DNA from: Sediminibacterium roseum
GTDB taxonomy: Bacteria > Bacteroidota > Bacteroidia > Chitinophagales > Chitinophagaceae
DNA length: 64,000 nt
Assembly: GCF_009939005.1 (NCBI RefSeq)
Contig: NZ_JAACJS010000015.1
Span: 188,325-252,324 of the forward strand
Reading direction: 5' to 3'
Shown one piece after another: positions 9,309 through 17,137 of the stretch. Positions within the stretch are counted from its first letter, which is position 1; each line of letters opens with the position of its first letter. Under the pieces are notes generated by a model that saw nothing but the letters and a program-made list of their open reading frames with translations, made no database searches and had not been told where the DNA came from. The position numbers and the translations under genes were made by a program.

Positions 9309-12263
9309 GTGAAAAAATCCAATACGGTCATACGAAATGCAGTGTTCAGATCGCTGTTCGTTCTATGTACACTAATGCTGATACAGTTGCAGGCGCATGC
9401 ACAACCGCCCGTACCTGTTGCAACTGATACATTGGTTCCCTTTGTAACCACCGGGGCCATCTCCCTTGTTACCGCTTCATCTGCAACCGCGGGTGGAAAC
9501 GTAACCGCTGATGGCGGCGCCGCCGTGATCGAAAGAGGGATCGTGTACTCATCCGTTAACCCAACACCCACGCTAAGCAATACCAAAGTTGTGATCGGAA
9601 CAGGTACCGGTGTGTACTCGCAGAATGTTACAGGACTGACCGGCGGTACTTTGTACTACGTAAGGGCCTATGCCACCAATGTGGTCGGAACCGCGTATGG
9701 GGCGGTCGTGAGCTTTACCACCAACCCGGTTCCACCCCTGCTCACTACGGCGGAGATTGCAGACATTACCAATACAACGGCCACCATCGGCGGCAACATC
9801 AGCTTTTCGGGAGGAGCGGCGGTAACGGAAAGGGGCGTCGTATATTCTACAGTAAGCACCACACCTACTGTGACCGATACCAAAATACAGATGGGTGTGG
9901 GTGCGGGAACGTTTACACAAACCCTGGGCGGACTTGCGCTGGGCACCGTATATTATGTACGCGCCTATGCGGTCAATTCGGCGGGAACGGCTTATGGCAA
10001 TACGTTCAGCTTTATACCGGCGGGTGCATCCGTAAGCACCACCGGGGCCACTGCCGTTTCGGGTAATGGCGCAACGCTGGGCGGCAATGTGACGAATATC
10101 GGGGGATCCCCTGTTTCGGAAAGAGGCATTGTATATGTTGCAGGATCAGGCACACCTACCATCGCTGACACCAAGGTAGCCATCGGCGCCGGCCTCGGTA
10201 CGTTTGCGCAGGCGATAACGGGTCTCCAACCCGCTACCGCGTATTCGGTGCGCGCTTATGCAACCAACCTGGCTACCACCAATTATGGTGCGGTACAAAC
10301 GTTTACCACACTCGGGCCATTGTCGTCTATCAACCGAACGGGCAATGCGGTTACGAATATCAACCTCGTAAATTATACGGTTACTTTTGCGCAGGCGATG
10401 ACCGGCCTCGGGATCGCTAATTTCTCGATAAGCACAACGGGTACGATCGCCAATCCATTCATTACAGCGGTAACGGGAAGCGGCACCACATGGAACGTTA
10501 CCGTGTACACAGGTTCTGCAGGAAGCGGTAACCTCACACTGAACATGGCGAACAGCAACGGGCTCCTGCCTGGACTGAGCAACGCACTTCCTTTTGCAGG
10601 GCAGGTGGTAACGATCGACAAAACGCCTCCTGTAATGACAACGGTATCCATCGCTTCAAACAATGCAAATACAACACTTGCGAAAACGGGCGATATCGTA
10701 ACACTGAATTTCACAGCAAGCGAGCCCATCGTAACGGCAACTGCAACGATTGCCGGCAACCTGATCACGCCTACCAATACGACGGGCAACAACTGGACAG
10801 GTTCCTATACCCTCAAAGCCACCGATCCCGAAGGCGATATTGCCTTCACCATCGGTTCTACAGATGCGGTTGGAAACATTGGCGTAGTTGCCACTGCGAC
10901 CACGGGAAACACGACGGTTACTTACGACAGAACATTGCCAACAATAGCCAGCATCACACGTGCGAACCCATCGCCGAGCGGTGCCGCTAACGTGCAGTAT
11001 ACGATTACGTTTACGGAGCCGGTTACGGGTGTGGACGCGGGTGATTTTACATTAACCACTTCTACATTCGTCACCGGAACATCCATCGCATCACTCACCG
11101 GAACGGGAACTACTTATACAGCGGTGGTAAATACGGGCTCAGGTAACGGAACCATTCGCCTCGACCTGAAAGCTACCGGTACGGGCATTACAGATGCGGC
11201 CGGAAATATTTCCAATGCGGCGTTTACTACGGGCCAGGTATATACGATCGGGAAAATAGGTGTAACCATCAACAATCCCGCACCGGTATGTGCACCGTCA
11301 ACGGTTGATCTCACTGCTTCTGCAGTAACAGCGGGAAGCGATGGCGGCCTGACCTTTACTTATTTCAACGATGCAGCTGCAACGGTTGCGCTTACCACAC
11401 CGGCTGCGGTTACCACTTCCGGCACTTATTATATCATGGGAACCAATAGTCTCGGTGCATCATCCGGCCCATTACCGGTAACGGTTACGGTGAATGTTGT
11501 ACCAACTCCTGTTGCTGCTTATACATTCGATAGTTATTGTACGAATAAGGCCATCGCCTTCAACAATACATCTACTGTTACAGGCAACATCGCACTCAAT
11601 TATTTGTGGAGCGATAACCTGGGCAATACATCCACAGCGGTTGCGCCATCATTCACGTATACTGCAGTGGGCAATTACAATATGAAGTTGAAAGTTTCTA
11701 CGCAATTGTGCCCCTCTGTTGCCGACAGTGTTACAAAGGTAATTCCTGTTGTTGCACCGGTTGCGGCCATCCGCATGCCAACAATGAGCATCATGGTCGC
11801 AGAACCCGTAACGTTACAGGCAAGGAACATTGGAACAAGCTACCAGTGGTCACCACCAACCGGCCTTTCCAATTCAACGATCAGCAACCCGATCGTTTCC
11901 ATTAATGCGGAAAGATCTTACAACATCAACATCACTGCGGCTTCCGGTTGCTTAACCGTGGATACCTTGCTGATTAAAGTGTTTGATAATTTTATCTACG
12001 TGCCTTCGGTATTCACCCCGAATGGAGACGGCATCAATGATATTCTTTATGCCAACACCATCTATATCACGCAGCTGCGTTATTTCAGGGTCTTCAACCG
12101 CAATGGCAAAAAAGTATTTGAAACAACGGATCCGACCAAAGGATGGGATGGCAAGCTGAATAACCAGCCACTGCCACTGGATACTTATGTGTGGACCATG
12201 GAGGGAATGCACCGCAATGGCTTCACGGTGGCCCAGCAGGGTACGGTAACCTTATTGAGGTAG
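9309..12263 (+). CDS. Exported multidomain protein with gliding-type (type B) T9SS C-terminal domain
   Basis: 984 aa, GTG start directly before a clear signal peptide (MKKSNTVIRN, hydrophobic core, likely cut after AHA near residue 31). Three FN3-like repeats of about 95 aa (residues about 48-335) each carry an ERGIVY or ERGVVY strand and a YYVRAYA-like strand. Ig-like/Big-like modules follow to about 650, then a PKD-like domain (about 731-820). The C-terminus (about 891-984) has YVPSVFTPNGDGIND and a FNRNGKKVFE strand, the signature of the gliding-motility-associated CHU_C domain. In this family that domain directs T9SS export together with a PorP/SprF protein, and such a gene follows 38 bp downstream. 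The ligand or surface role is unknown. Confidence 0.88.
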   Translation: MKKSNTVIRNAVFRSLFVLCTLMLIQLQAHAQPPVPVATDTLVPFVTTGAISLVTASSATAGGNVTADGGAAVIERGIVYSSVNPTPTLSNTKVVIGTGTGVYSQNVTGLTGGTLYYVRAYATNVVGTAYGAVVSFTTNPVPPLLTTAEIADITNTTATIGGNISFSGGAAVTERGVVYSTVSTTPTVTDTKIQMGVGAGTFTQTLGGLALGTVYYVRAYAVNSAGTAYGNTFSFIPAGASVSTTGATAVSGNGATLGGNVTNIGGSPVSERGIVYVAGSGTPTIADTKVAIGAGLGTFAQAITGLQPATAYSVRAYATNLATTNYGAVQTFTTLGPLSSINRTGNAVTNINLVNYTVTFAQAMTGLGIANFSISTTGTIANPFITAVTGSGTTWNVTVYTGSAGSGNLTLNMANSNGLLPGLSNALPFAGQVVTIDKTPPVMTTVSIASNNANTTLAKTGDIVTLNFTASEPIVTATATIAGNLITPTNTTGNNWTGSYTLKATDPEGDIAFTIGSTDAVGNIGVVATATTGNTTVTYDRTLPTIASITRANPSPSGAANVQYTITFTEPVTGVDAGDFTLTTSTFVTGTSIASLTGTGTTYTAVVNTGSGNGTIRLDLKATGTGITDAAGNISNAAFTTGQVYTIGKIGVTINNPAPVCAPSTVDLTASAVTAGSDGGLTFTYFNDAAATVALTTPAAVTTSGTYYIMGTNSLGASSGPLPVTVTVNVVPTPVAAYTFDSYCTNKAIAFNNTSTVTGNIALNYLWSDNLGNTSTAVAPSFTYTAVGNYNMKLKVSTQLCPSVADSVTKVIPVVAPVAAIRMPTMSIMVAEPVTLQARNIGTSYQWSPPTGLSNSTISNPIVSINAERSYNINITAASGCLTVDTLLIKVFDNFIYVPSVFTPNGDGINDILYANTIYITQLRYFRVFNRNGKKVFETTDPTKGWDGKLNNQPLPLDTYVWTMEGMHRNGFTVAQQGTVTLLR

Positions 12264-12301
12264 AACAACAAAATGATGATCAAACGTTCTAAAAATTACG
12301 T

Positions 12302-13318
12302 ATGAAAAAGAATTTCCTATTGCACTGCATGTCGATCGTTTTACTGGTATTCGTGTGTAATACCGGTAAAGCACAGGATCCACACTTTTCACAATATTTC
12401 AGTTCACCTTCATCTGTGAACCCGGCATTAACAGGCAAAGGCGTAGACAACTGGCGCGCCATCGGCACGTACCGCGCACAATGGTGGGGAGGCACGATCG
12501 CGCCTTTTACAACAACCGCCGTTTCACTTGAAAAAAGTTTTCATGCGGGAACAACGGGCAACAGCAACTGGGGACTCGGTCTTTCCATGCTCAGCGATGC
12601 CTCTAATTCGGGCCTGCTGAAAAACAATTTCATCAATGCATCGATCGCATACAACATCGCCCTTTCCGGTGATGGAAGCCAGCAACTTGGAATAGGCATG
12701 ACCGGTTCGTTCGCCAACCGAATGCTCGATGCAAGCAAATTCACTTTCCAGTCGCAGTTTGGCAGCATGGGTTTCCAGCGCAGTGTAAGTTCGGGCGATC
12801 CTGTAAATGTATTATCGGCCAATTATTTTGATATGAACATTGGCGCGCATTTGAGCAGCAACAAGCCCAAAGGCGGTTATGCATTGGGTTTCGCGGCTTT
12901 TCACCTGAGCAGTCCTACACAAGGCACATACAACGGAAGCACATATAAGGTACCGATGCGTTACAACATACAGGGATCTGTATTTACACGCATGGCCAGT
13001 AAAGACGAATTACATTTCAGCACGCTTACAGACATCCAGGGAAACAATACCATTTTTACACTCGGGGCACTGTATAAGATGCATACAAAAGATGATACCA
13101 TTGAAAGCATCAACCTCGGTGTGTGGAACCGTTTCGGGGATTCATTTTATCCTTATGCAGGCATCGAATCCAAGACATGGTTGTTTGGCATTTCTTACGA
13201 TGTTGTTAATTCCGATGTGCGCAATGCGTACAATGCCGTGCAAAGCATCGAGCTTTCTTTTGCGTTGCGTTTCGGGAAGAAACATGGTGGCCAATCTGGC
13301 GGAGGTTTCATCTATTAG
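12302..13318 (+). CDS. PorP/SprF family T9SS outer-membrane protein
   Basis: 338 aa with a signal peptide cut after about residue 24 (GKAQ). The mature N-terminus QDPHFSQYFSSPSSVNPALTG is the hallmark of PorP/SprF proteins, followed by a beta-barrel-like pattern of alternating strands to a C-terminal ELSFALRFGKK region. Family members sit in the outer membrane and assist secretion or attachment of proteins with type B sorting domains. Linkage to the CHU_C-domain gene just upstream (38-bp gap) fits a dedicated secretion partner. No terminator-like hairpin is evident after the stop. Confidence 0.92.
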   Translation: MKKNFLLHCMSIVLLVFVCNTGKAQDPHFSQYFSSPSSVNPALTGKGVDNWRAIGTYRAQWWGGTIAPFTTTAVSLEKSFHAGTTGNSNWGLGLSMLSDASNSGLLKNNFINASIAYNIALSGDGSQQLGIGMTGSFANRMLDASKFTFQSQFGSMGFQRSVSSGDPVNVLSANYFDMNIGAHLSSNKPKGGYALGFAAFHLSSPTQGTYNGSTYKVPMRYNIQGSVFTRMASKDELHFSTLTDIQGNNTIFTLGALYKMHTKDDTIESINLGVWNRFGDSFYPYAGIESKTWLFGISYDVVNSDVRNAYNAVQSIELSFALRFGKKHGGQSGGGFIY

Positions 13319-13367
13319 CATCGTTTGAAAAAATTCGTTGTGGAGAGGCTACCTTATTGTTAGTTAA

Positions 13368-13790
13368 TTAAATATCGTAGTTTTTAGTTCCAATATATAT
13401 AGACAGCCCAATGAACGATACTATGCTGATAAGAACATATGCTAAACCATATATCCTATATTGCACTTTCCAATCATCTGGTTTTGTCTCCCATTTTTGT
13501 TCAACCACTTCATAAGAGTGATTTTTTCTATAAAGATATCGTATGTATGTAATCACCTGAAAAACCAATATTACGGATACAATGGTAAAAGGATTGGATA
13601 TTATTAACTTGTTTTCATAATAAAATGAAATCAACAATCCAAATGTCAGGATATTGAATGCTTGCAATCCTCCGATAATTCCAGCTGATATTGATTCGGA
13701 ATTATTTTTAATGGATTTGTCATACATCTGGCAAATCATGTAAAACAAGTAGTCAAAAAACATTCCCATAATTTTGATTATTGATGCCAT
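13368..13790 (-). CDS. Small multi-pass membrane protein, unknown function
   Basis: About 140 aa from the ATG at 13790 (MASIIKIMG); an ATG eight codons later (MFFDYLFYMICQ) is also possible, and the frame stays open 17 codons further upstream. Three or four hydrophobic segments are visible (AGIIGGLQAFNILTFGLLIS, NPFTIVSVILVFQVITYI, YGLAYVLISIVSFIGLSIYI). I do not recognise a family. The gene is much richer in A+T than its neighbours and lies in the accessory stretch downstream of the tRNA-Leu gene, which suggests horizontal origin. Confidence 0.6.
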   Translation of the reverse strand: MASIIKIMGMFFDYLFYMICQMYDKSIKNNSESISAGIIGGLQAFNILTFGLLISFYYENKLIISNPFTIVSVILVFQVITYIRYLYRKNHSYEVVEQKWETKPDDWKVQYRIYGLAYVLISIVSFIGLSIYIGTKNYDI

Positions 13791-13900
13791 TTTGCAAAAT
13801 CCGGTGAAAGTGAGCAGGCTTGTCCGGTTCCCGCTGCCCACTTTGTCCAGTGGAAAGAGACTCAGGCTTACCGGAATTAAAGTTATTGATTGTACGCGTA

Positions 13901-14194
13901 TTACACATTAGGCTCCAGCAAAAGTTCGCCAGCAAAATAAATGGTCACTTTGCTCCGGAATAAAGTGGTCTGGGCGGCCGGATTTTGCATGTCATTATAC
14001 AAATCCAAATTATGCCTGACTGATAATCCTGCCAATTCCTCGTTGTCCATGTATTGCTTGTGTTTCCTGTTAACTACCGTTACTTTCATCGTAACTCTCA
14101 TCCTGTCAAGAGTATCTATCCTTACACCCCCTAACAGTTCAATCTTTAATTCTCCTGCCTCATACACGAAGCAGTTTGGGTTTTCTGTATTCAT
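13901..14194 (-). CDS. Small hypothetical protein, possibly truncated mobile-element gene
   Basis: 97 aa starting MNTENPNCFVYEAGELKIEL. The segment with GGVRIDTLDRMRVTMKV and VRHNLDLYND resembles, from memory only, the N-terminal part of larger proteins carried on Bacteroidota mobile elements; this is uncertain. After NDMQ the sequence turns into an unrelated-looking tail and stops, so it may be a broken copy. It lies in the AT-rich stretch, and a terminator between it and the next gene upstream points the same way. Confidence 0.5.
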   Translation of the reverse strand: MNTENPNCFVYEAGELKIELLGGVRIDTLDRMRVTMKVTVVNRKHKQYMDNEELAGLSVRHNLDLYNDMQNPAAQTTLFRSKVTIYFAGELLLEPNV

Positions 14195-14214
14195 AGTTGT
14201 TGATTTATGGGCAT

Positions 14215-14241
14215 AAAAAAACCACCCCGTTTATGAGGTGG
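14215..14241 (-). terminator. Rho-independent terminator
   Basis: Read on the minus strand, CCACC at 14241-14237 and GGTGG at 14226-14222 form a stem followed by seven T (14221-14215). It sits just past the end of the broken gene at 14270-14694. Confidence 0.65.
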
Positions 14242-14269
14242 CTGAAATTGATTGTTTAATATTCAAACT

Positions 14270-14554
14270 TTAAAAAGAGTGTCTGGTTTTGTTAATTAAG
14301 ACATATTGTTTGTTAGCTGAATTGTATTTGTAACTAAACGTTTGACTACCTGAATTAACCAGAATACGTTCTCCCTTCTCATCGCTGATTAAAAAATCAA
14401 CTAAAGTAATTTCAATCACTCCTTTATTAATCTCCATAGGCATGATTTTAATGGCATGAATGGCACCCTTGTCTTTTACAAGATTACTTTTGGAATTTTC
14501 AAAATCTACTATTTGAAACCGCCCTACTTTTGAGGGCATTTCATGTCGAAACAT
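14270..14554 (-). pseudogene. 3' part of a frameshifted small exported protein
   Basis: 94-codon open frame (GRFQIVDFENSKSN... to ...LINKTRHSF). It has no convincing start of its own: the apparent ATG overlaps, in another frame, the end of an ORF that carries a signal peptide (14524-14694). Joining the two by one frameshift near 14525-14550 gives a protein of about 140 aa with a signal peptide, a plausible intact ancestor. Family not recognised. The alternative is two independent tiny genes, which I think less likely. Confidence 0.5.
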
Positions 14555-14694
14555 TTAAGTATATATACAGTATCAACTTTAGCGTTGGACAAATACAACA
14601 GTAAAGAGCGCTTATAAATATCAGTTGTTTCACCTTCATTCGCAAATGACAGGATACTGTTAAACACCATCGTTAGTAATAGAATGACACGCAT
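14524..14694 (-). pseudogene. 5' part of the frameshifted gene, with signal peptide
   Basis: 56 codons starting MRVILLLTMVFNSILSFA, a good signal peptide, then NEGETTDIYKRSLLLYLSNA, ending at a TAG at 14524-14526. The stop falls inside the start of the overlapping frame of 14270-14554. The 31-bp overlap in a different frame and the lack of a signal peptide on the second piece suggest a single-base insertion or deletion in the overlap. Confidence 0.45.
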
Positions 14695-14699
14695 TAATT

Positions 14700-14790
14700 C
14701 TACTTTTTAAATGTGGATAAAGGAATTGTAGCCACGACCCCTTTATTTGAGTAAACGTATATTGTTCCTTCTCTCATTGCAAAAACATAT
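14700..14790 (-). pseudogene. Short orphan coding tail abutting the repeat units
   Basis: An open frame entering from the edge of the repeat reads about 28 residues (EYVFAMREGTIYVYSNKG, then VVATIPLSTFKK) and stops at a TAG (14700-14702), six bases before the next ATG at 14694. The composition looks coding. No matching 5' part is visible on the far side of the repeats, so it is either the stub of a gene cut by the element or a very short gene starting at the internal ATG (MREGTIYVY). Confidence 0.3.
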
Positions 14791-15032
14791 TCATTCTCCG
14801 CATAGTGTCCTTTCCAACCAATCATTAGTCACGACAGTTCGCCGCAAATGTCTCCCGCAGGGGACTTTGCGCAGCACGGGTTTATCATTCGTAAACGCAA
14901 TCACGAATGTAAGCACCTTCAATATTAAGAGCAAATGTGCAGCACCCCGACCGCAAAGTCCCCTGCGGGAGACATTTGCGGGGAACAGGTTTGTTGTTTT
15001 TTGTTGCGGAGAGGACACTTTGCGGAGAATGA
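14791..15032. repeat. Nested inverted-repeat unit, copy 1 (242 bp)
   Basis: First of two nearly identical 242-bp units in direct tandem. Outer imperfect inverted arms begin TCATTCTCCGCATAGTGTCC (14791) and end GGACACTTTGCGGAGAATGA (15032). Inner 29-nt arms at 14843-14871 and 14952-14980 are perfect reverse complements of each other. Each inner arm is also a small hairpin (CGCAAA pairing with TTTGCG, then GTC/GAC and CCC/GGG with single-T bulges). Loop triplet GCA at 14857-14859; matching TGC at 14964-14966. This two-hairpin inverted layout resembles REPIN/BIME elements of other phyla. No transposase lies in it. Confidence 0.8.
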
Positions 15033-15045
15033 ACATCTGGTTTTG

Positions 15046-15287
15046 TCATTCTCCGCATAGTGTCCTTTCCAACCAATCATTAGTCACGACAGTTCGCCGC
15101 AAATGTCTCCCAACGGGGACTTTGCGCAGCACGCGTTTATCATTCATCAACGCAATCACGAATGTAAGCACCTTCAATATTAAGAGCAAATGTGCAGCAC
15201 CCCGACCGCAAAGTCCCCGTTGGGAGACATTTGCGGGGAACAGGTTTGTTGTTTTTTGTTGCGGAGAGGACACTTTGCGGAGAATGA
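15046..15287. repeat. Nested inverted-repeat unit, copy 2 (242 bp)
   Basis: Second unit, separated from copy 1 by 13 bp (15033-15045), giving a 255-bp period. By eye it differs from copy 1 at about nine positions, six of which are the loop triplets of the inner arms: AAC at 15112-15114 and its complement GTT at 15219-15221, in arms 15098-15126 and 15207-15235. The arms therefore remain perfect complements although the loops changed. Long open frames crossing both units are shadows of the repeat. Confidence 0.8.
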
Positions 15288-15368
15288 AGAGATCATGTTT
15301 TTTTTTGAAGGAACAACGGTAGTTGTAAATCCCGCGATCCTGGCCTGTTGTTCCGAAGATCTGTGCAT

Positions 15369-15399
15369 AAAAAAAGGAAAGGCGATTAACCTTTCCTTT
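15369..15399 (-). terminator. Rho-independent terminator of tRNA-Leu
   Basis: On the minus strand, AAAGGAAAGG, a 7-nt loop and CCTTTCCTTT form a 10-bp stem followed by a T run, one base past the CCA end of the tRNA. Confidence 0.85.
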
Positions 15400-15400
15400 G

Positions 15401-15487
15401 TGGTGCCCAGGACTGGATTCGAACCAGCACATCCTTGCGAACGCTGCGACCTGAACACAGTGCGTCTACCAATTTCGCCACCTGGGC
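15401..15487 (-). tRNA. tRNA-Leu(CAG)
   Basis: 87 nt with encoded CCA. The acceptor stem GCCCAGG pairs with CCTGGGC, the D-arm has TGGCGAAATTGGTAGACGC, and the anticodon stem CTGTG/CGCAG encloses loop TTCAGGT with anticodon CAG. A long variable arm (typical class II Leu) and a T-arm with GGTTCGAATCC follow. A strong promoter lies upstream and a terminator directly downstream, so it is a single-gene unit. Confidence 0.95.
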
Positions 15488-15527
15488 CTCGATTATTAAT
15501 TACCGGGTGATAATTAATTCAGGGCTG

Positions 15528-15557
15528 CAAATATAGGAGATCGGAATGAAAAGCAAA
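15528..15557 (-). promoter_or_regulatory. Bacteroidota-type promoter of tRNA-Leu
   Basis: On the minus strand a TTTG box (15557-15554), an 18-nt spacer and a perfect TATATTTG (15535-15528) match the TTTG/TAnnTTTG consensus. The predicted start is near 15524, about 37 nt before the mature tRNA 5' end. Confidence 0.75.
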
Positions 15558-15643
15558 GAGATTAAGCAGGTTTTTCGTGGAGATGCTATTTTTCAGGGCG
15601 ATCAGGGCGGATTTGCGGAAAAAAAATGACGATCGCCGGGAAA

Positions 15644-16630
15644 TCAATAATTGGTGACCAGCAGGCTGCACCCCCTTACATCGCTGTGATCCAGCCTTCC
15701 CCATACCTCGAAGCTGCCGTCTTCATGTACCACCCCAACATCCTCCGTTGCAATAAAAGAACAACTGTATTGGTTGGCGAGGTCGATCACCTGTAACAGG
15801 CCGCGGCCGGTGGGTTTTACCGAAAGCGGGTCTTCTTCGTCACGCACAAGCACTTTCATCCATGGCGGGCAAACAAACCTTCCGTCGCCAGCAGAATAGG
15901 CCTGGCTGAGCAGTTCGGTCATGCCGTATTCAGAATGGATCTTTTCAACCCCAAACCCTTTGCCCAGCAACCCATGCACTTCCGCACGCGTGAGTTCTTT
16001 GCGGCGGCCCTTCATACCGCCGGTTTCCATGACGATGGTTGACCTGAGTTGCTGCGGGTGCACGGCGGCAAAATCAAGCAATCCGAATGTAACGCCGATC
16101 AACAGCGTCTTTTGCTGCTGCGACTCCAACAAGGCCAGTGTTTCGGCCAGTTTCTGGTGCTCATCCAGGTAAAAACCGCTGGCAGCGTGGCCGCTGCGGC
16201 GGATGAGCTCATCCACCATCATTACAAGTGAGGAATGTTGCCGCTCGAGGTAAGAGGGCAGCAGGCCGAGGATGCACCAATCCTGCACCGCACCATAAAA
16301 CATCGAAAAAGCCTTGAGAAAACTGTCCCGGTAAACCGACACATCTTTTACAAGATGCCTGCTGGTATTGGTTTTCGTGGTGCCGCTGCTTTCAAAAACA
16401 GTAGCAGGAACAAAGGACGTGGTGGTAACCGCATGAGTTTTGAAAAAAGAAACAGGCAACGCAGGGATGGACGCCGGTGTCATTGGTTCGGAGACAGCGG
16501 TAAGATCGCACCACTGCCTGTATACCGGGTTTTCGGCATATTGAAAGCGGAAAGTGCGGATACAGGCATCCATAAACGCACCATCTTCGTTTGGTAGAGA
16601 GAAAATATTGTTAACATCCATCTGCTGCAC
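15644..16630 (-). CDS. LuxE-like acyl-protein synthetase
   Basis: 328 aa, start MQQMDVNNIF (the ATG three codons later is also possible). The family is acyl-protein synthetase/LuxE, relatives of AMP-forming acyl-CoA ligases that activate a fatty acyl group and hold it as a thioester. The nucleotide-binding motif FESSGTTKTNTSRH is at residues 79-92, and an SEYGMTELLSQAY motif sits in the C-terminal half. No luciferase or LuxC reductase is nearby, so the Bacteroidota role (perhaps acyl transfer in lipid or polyketide chemistry) is unknown. It diverges from the lipoprotein gene with a gap of about 40 bp. Confidence 0.8.
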   Translation of the reverse strand: MQQMDVNNIFSLPNEDGAFMDACIRTFRFQYAENPVYRQWCDLTAVSEPMTPASIPALPVSFFKTHAVTTTSFVPATVFESSGTTKTNTSRHLVKDVSVYRDSFLKAFSMFYGAVQDWCILGLLPSYLERQHSSLVMMVDELIRRSGHAASGFYLDEHQKLAETLALLESQQQKTLLIGVTFGLLDFAAVHPQQLRSTIVMETGGMKGRRKELTRAEVHGLLGKGFGVEKIHSEYGMTELLSQAYSAGDGRFVCPPWMKVLVRDEEDPLSVKPTGRGLLQVIDLANQYSCSFIATEDVGVVHEDGSFEVWGRLDHSDVRGCSLLVTNY

Positions 16631-16654
16631 AGCTATGTATTGTAATGTTTTAAC

Positions 16655-16662
16655 TAAATTTG
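16655..16662 (+). promoter_or_regulatory. -7 box of the lipoprotein gene
   Basis: TAAATTTG is a perfect match to TAnnTTTG. No TTTG box is visible at the expected upstream distance. The predicted start near 16666 would leave only five bases before the GTG at 16671, which favours the ATG at 16680 as the start codon. Confidence 0.45.
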
Positions 16663-16679
16663 AATAGAAAGTGAAAAGA

Positions 16680-17132
16680 ATGAAGACAAAAATATTGATA
16701 GTATTGGCAATTGCGGCGATGTTTTATGGCTGCAGCAAAGACACCTACAACAGCAAGCCGCACATCACCATCAAAAGCACCAATTCTACATCAATATCTC
16801 CCGGTGGACTGCTTCTTTTCGAGATCGAATTTACCGATAAGGAAGGCGATATTCAGGACACGCTTTATGTTCAGAAGATTTCAAAGGTATGCCCGACACA
16901 GCAGGGCGTACAATTCCTGAGCAAAAACCGGGTTCCCAGCTTCACCCCTACTTCGAACCTGAAAGGGATACTGGAGATCGGCTACGGTTACAATACAAAC
17001 ATCACCGGCTACGAAAGTATGGCAGGTTGCTCGAACAAGGCGGATACGGCTGTTTTCAAATTCTGGCTCAAAGACAAGGCCAATAACATCAGCGATACCA
17101 TCACATCTCCAAACATTATCCTGTTAAAATAA
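16680..17132 (+). CDS. Predicted lipoprotein, unknown function
   Basis: 150 aa from the ATG at 16680; an in-frame GTG three codons earlier would add MKR. The N-terminus is a lipoprotein signal (KTKILIVLAIAAMFYGCSKD) with the lipobox cysteine in YGC, so the protein should be anchored in the envelope. The rest looks like a beta-sandwich (FEIEFTDKEGDIQDTLYVQK, FKFWLKDKANNISDTI), as in small Bacteroidota lipoproteins of unknown function. The next gene starts six bases downstream, so the two are probably co-transcribed. Confidence 0.75.
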   Translation: MKTKILIVLAIAAMFYGCSKDTYNSKPHITIKSTNSTSISPGGLLLFEIEFTDKEGDIQDTLYVQKISKVCPTQQGVQFLSKNRVPSFTPTSNLKGILEIGYGYNTNITGYESMAGCSNKADTAVFKFWLKDKANNISDTITSPNIILLK

Positions 17133-17137
17133 ATGGA

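Noticed and set aside
14747..15322. Long open frames on both strands across the 242-bp units
   Set aside because: They exist because the units lack stops in several frames, repeat the same peptide twice, and have no independent coding evidence.
13319..15400. Attachment-site direct repeat of the tRNA-Leu 3' end
   Set aside because: No copy of the tRNA 3' sequence could be found at the left side of the AT-rich stretch.
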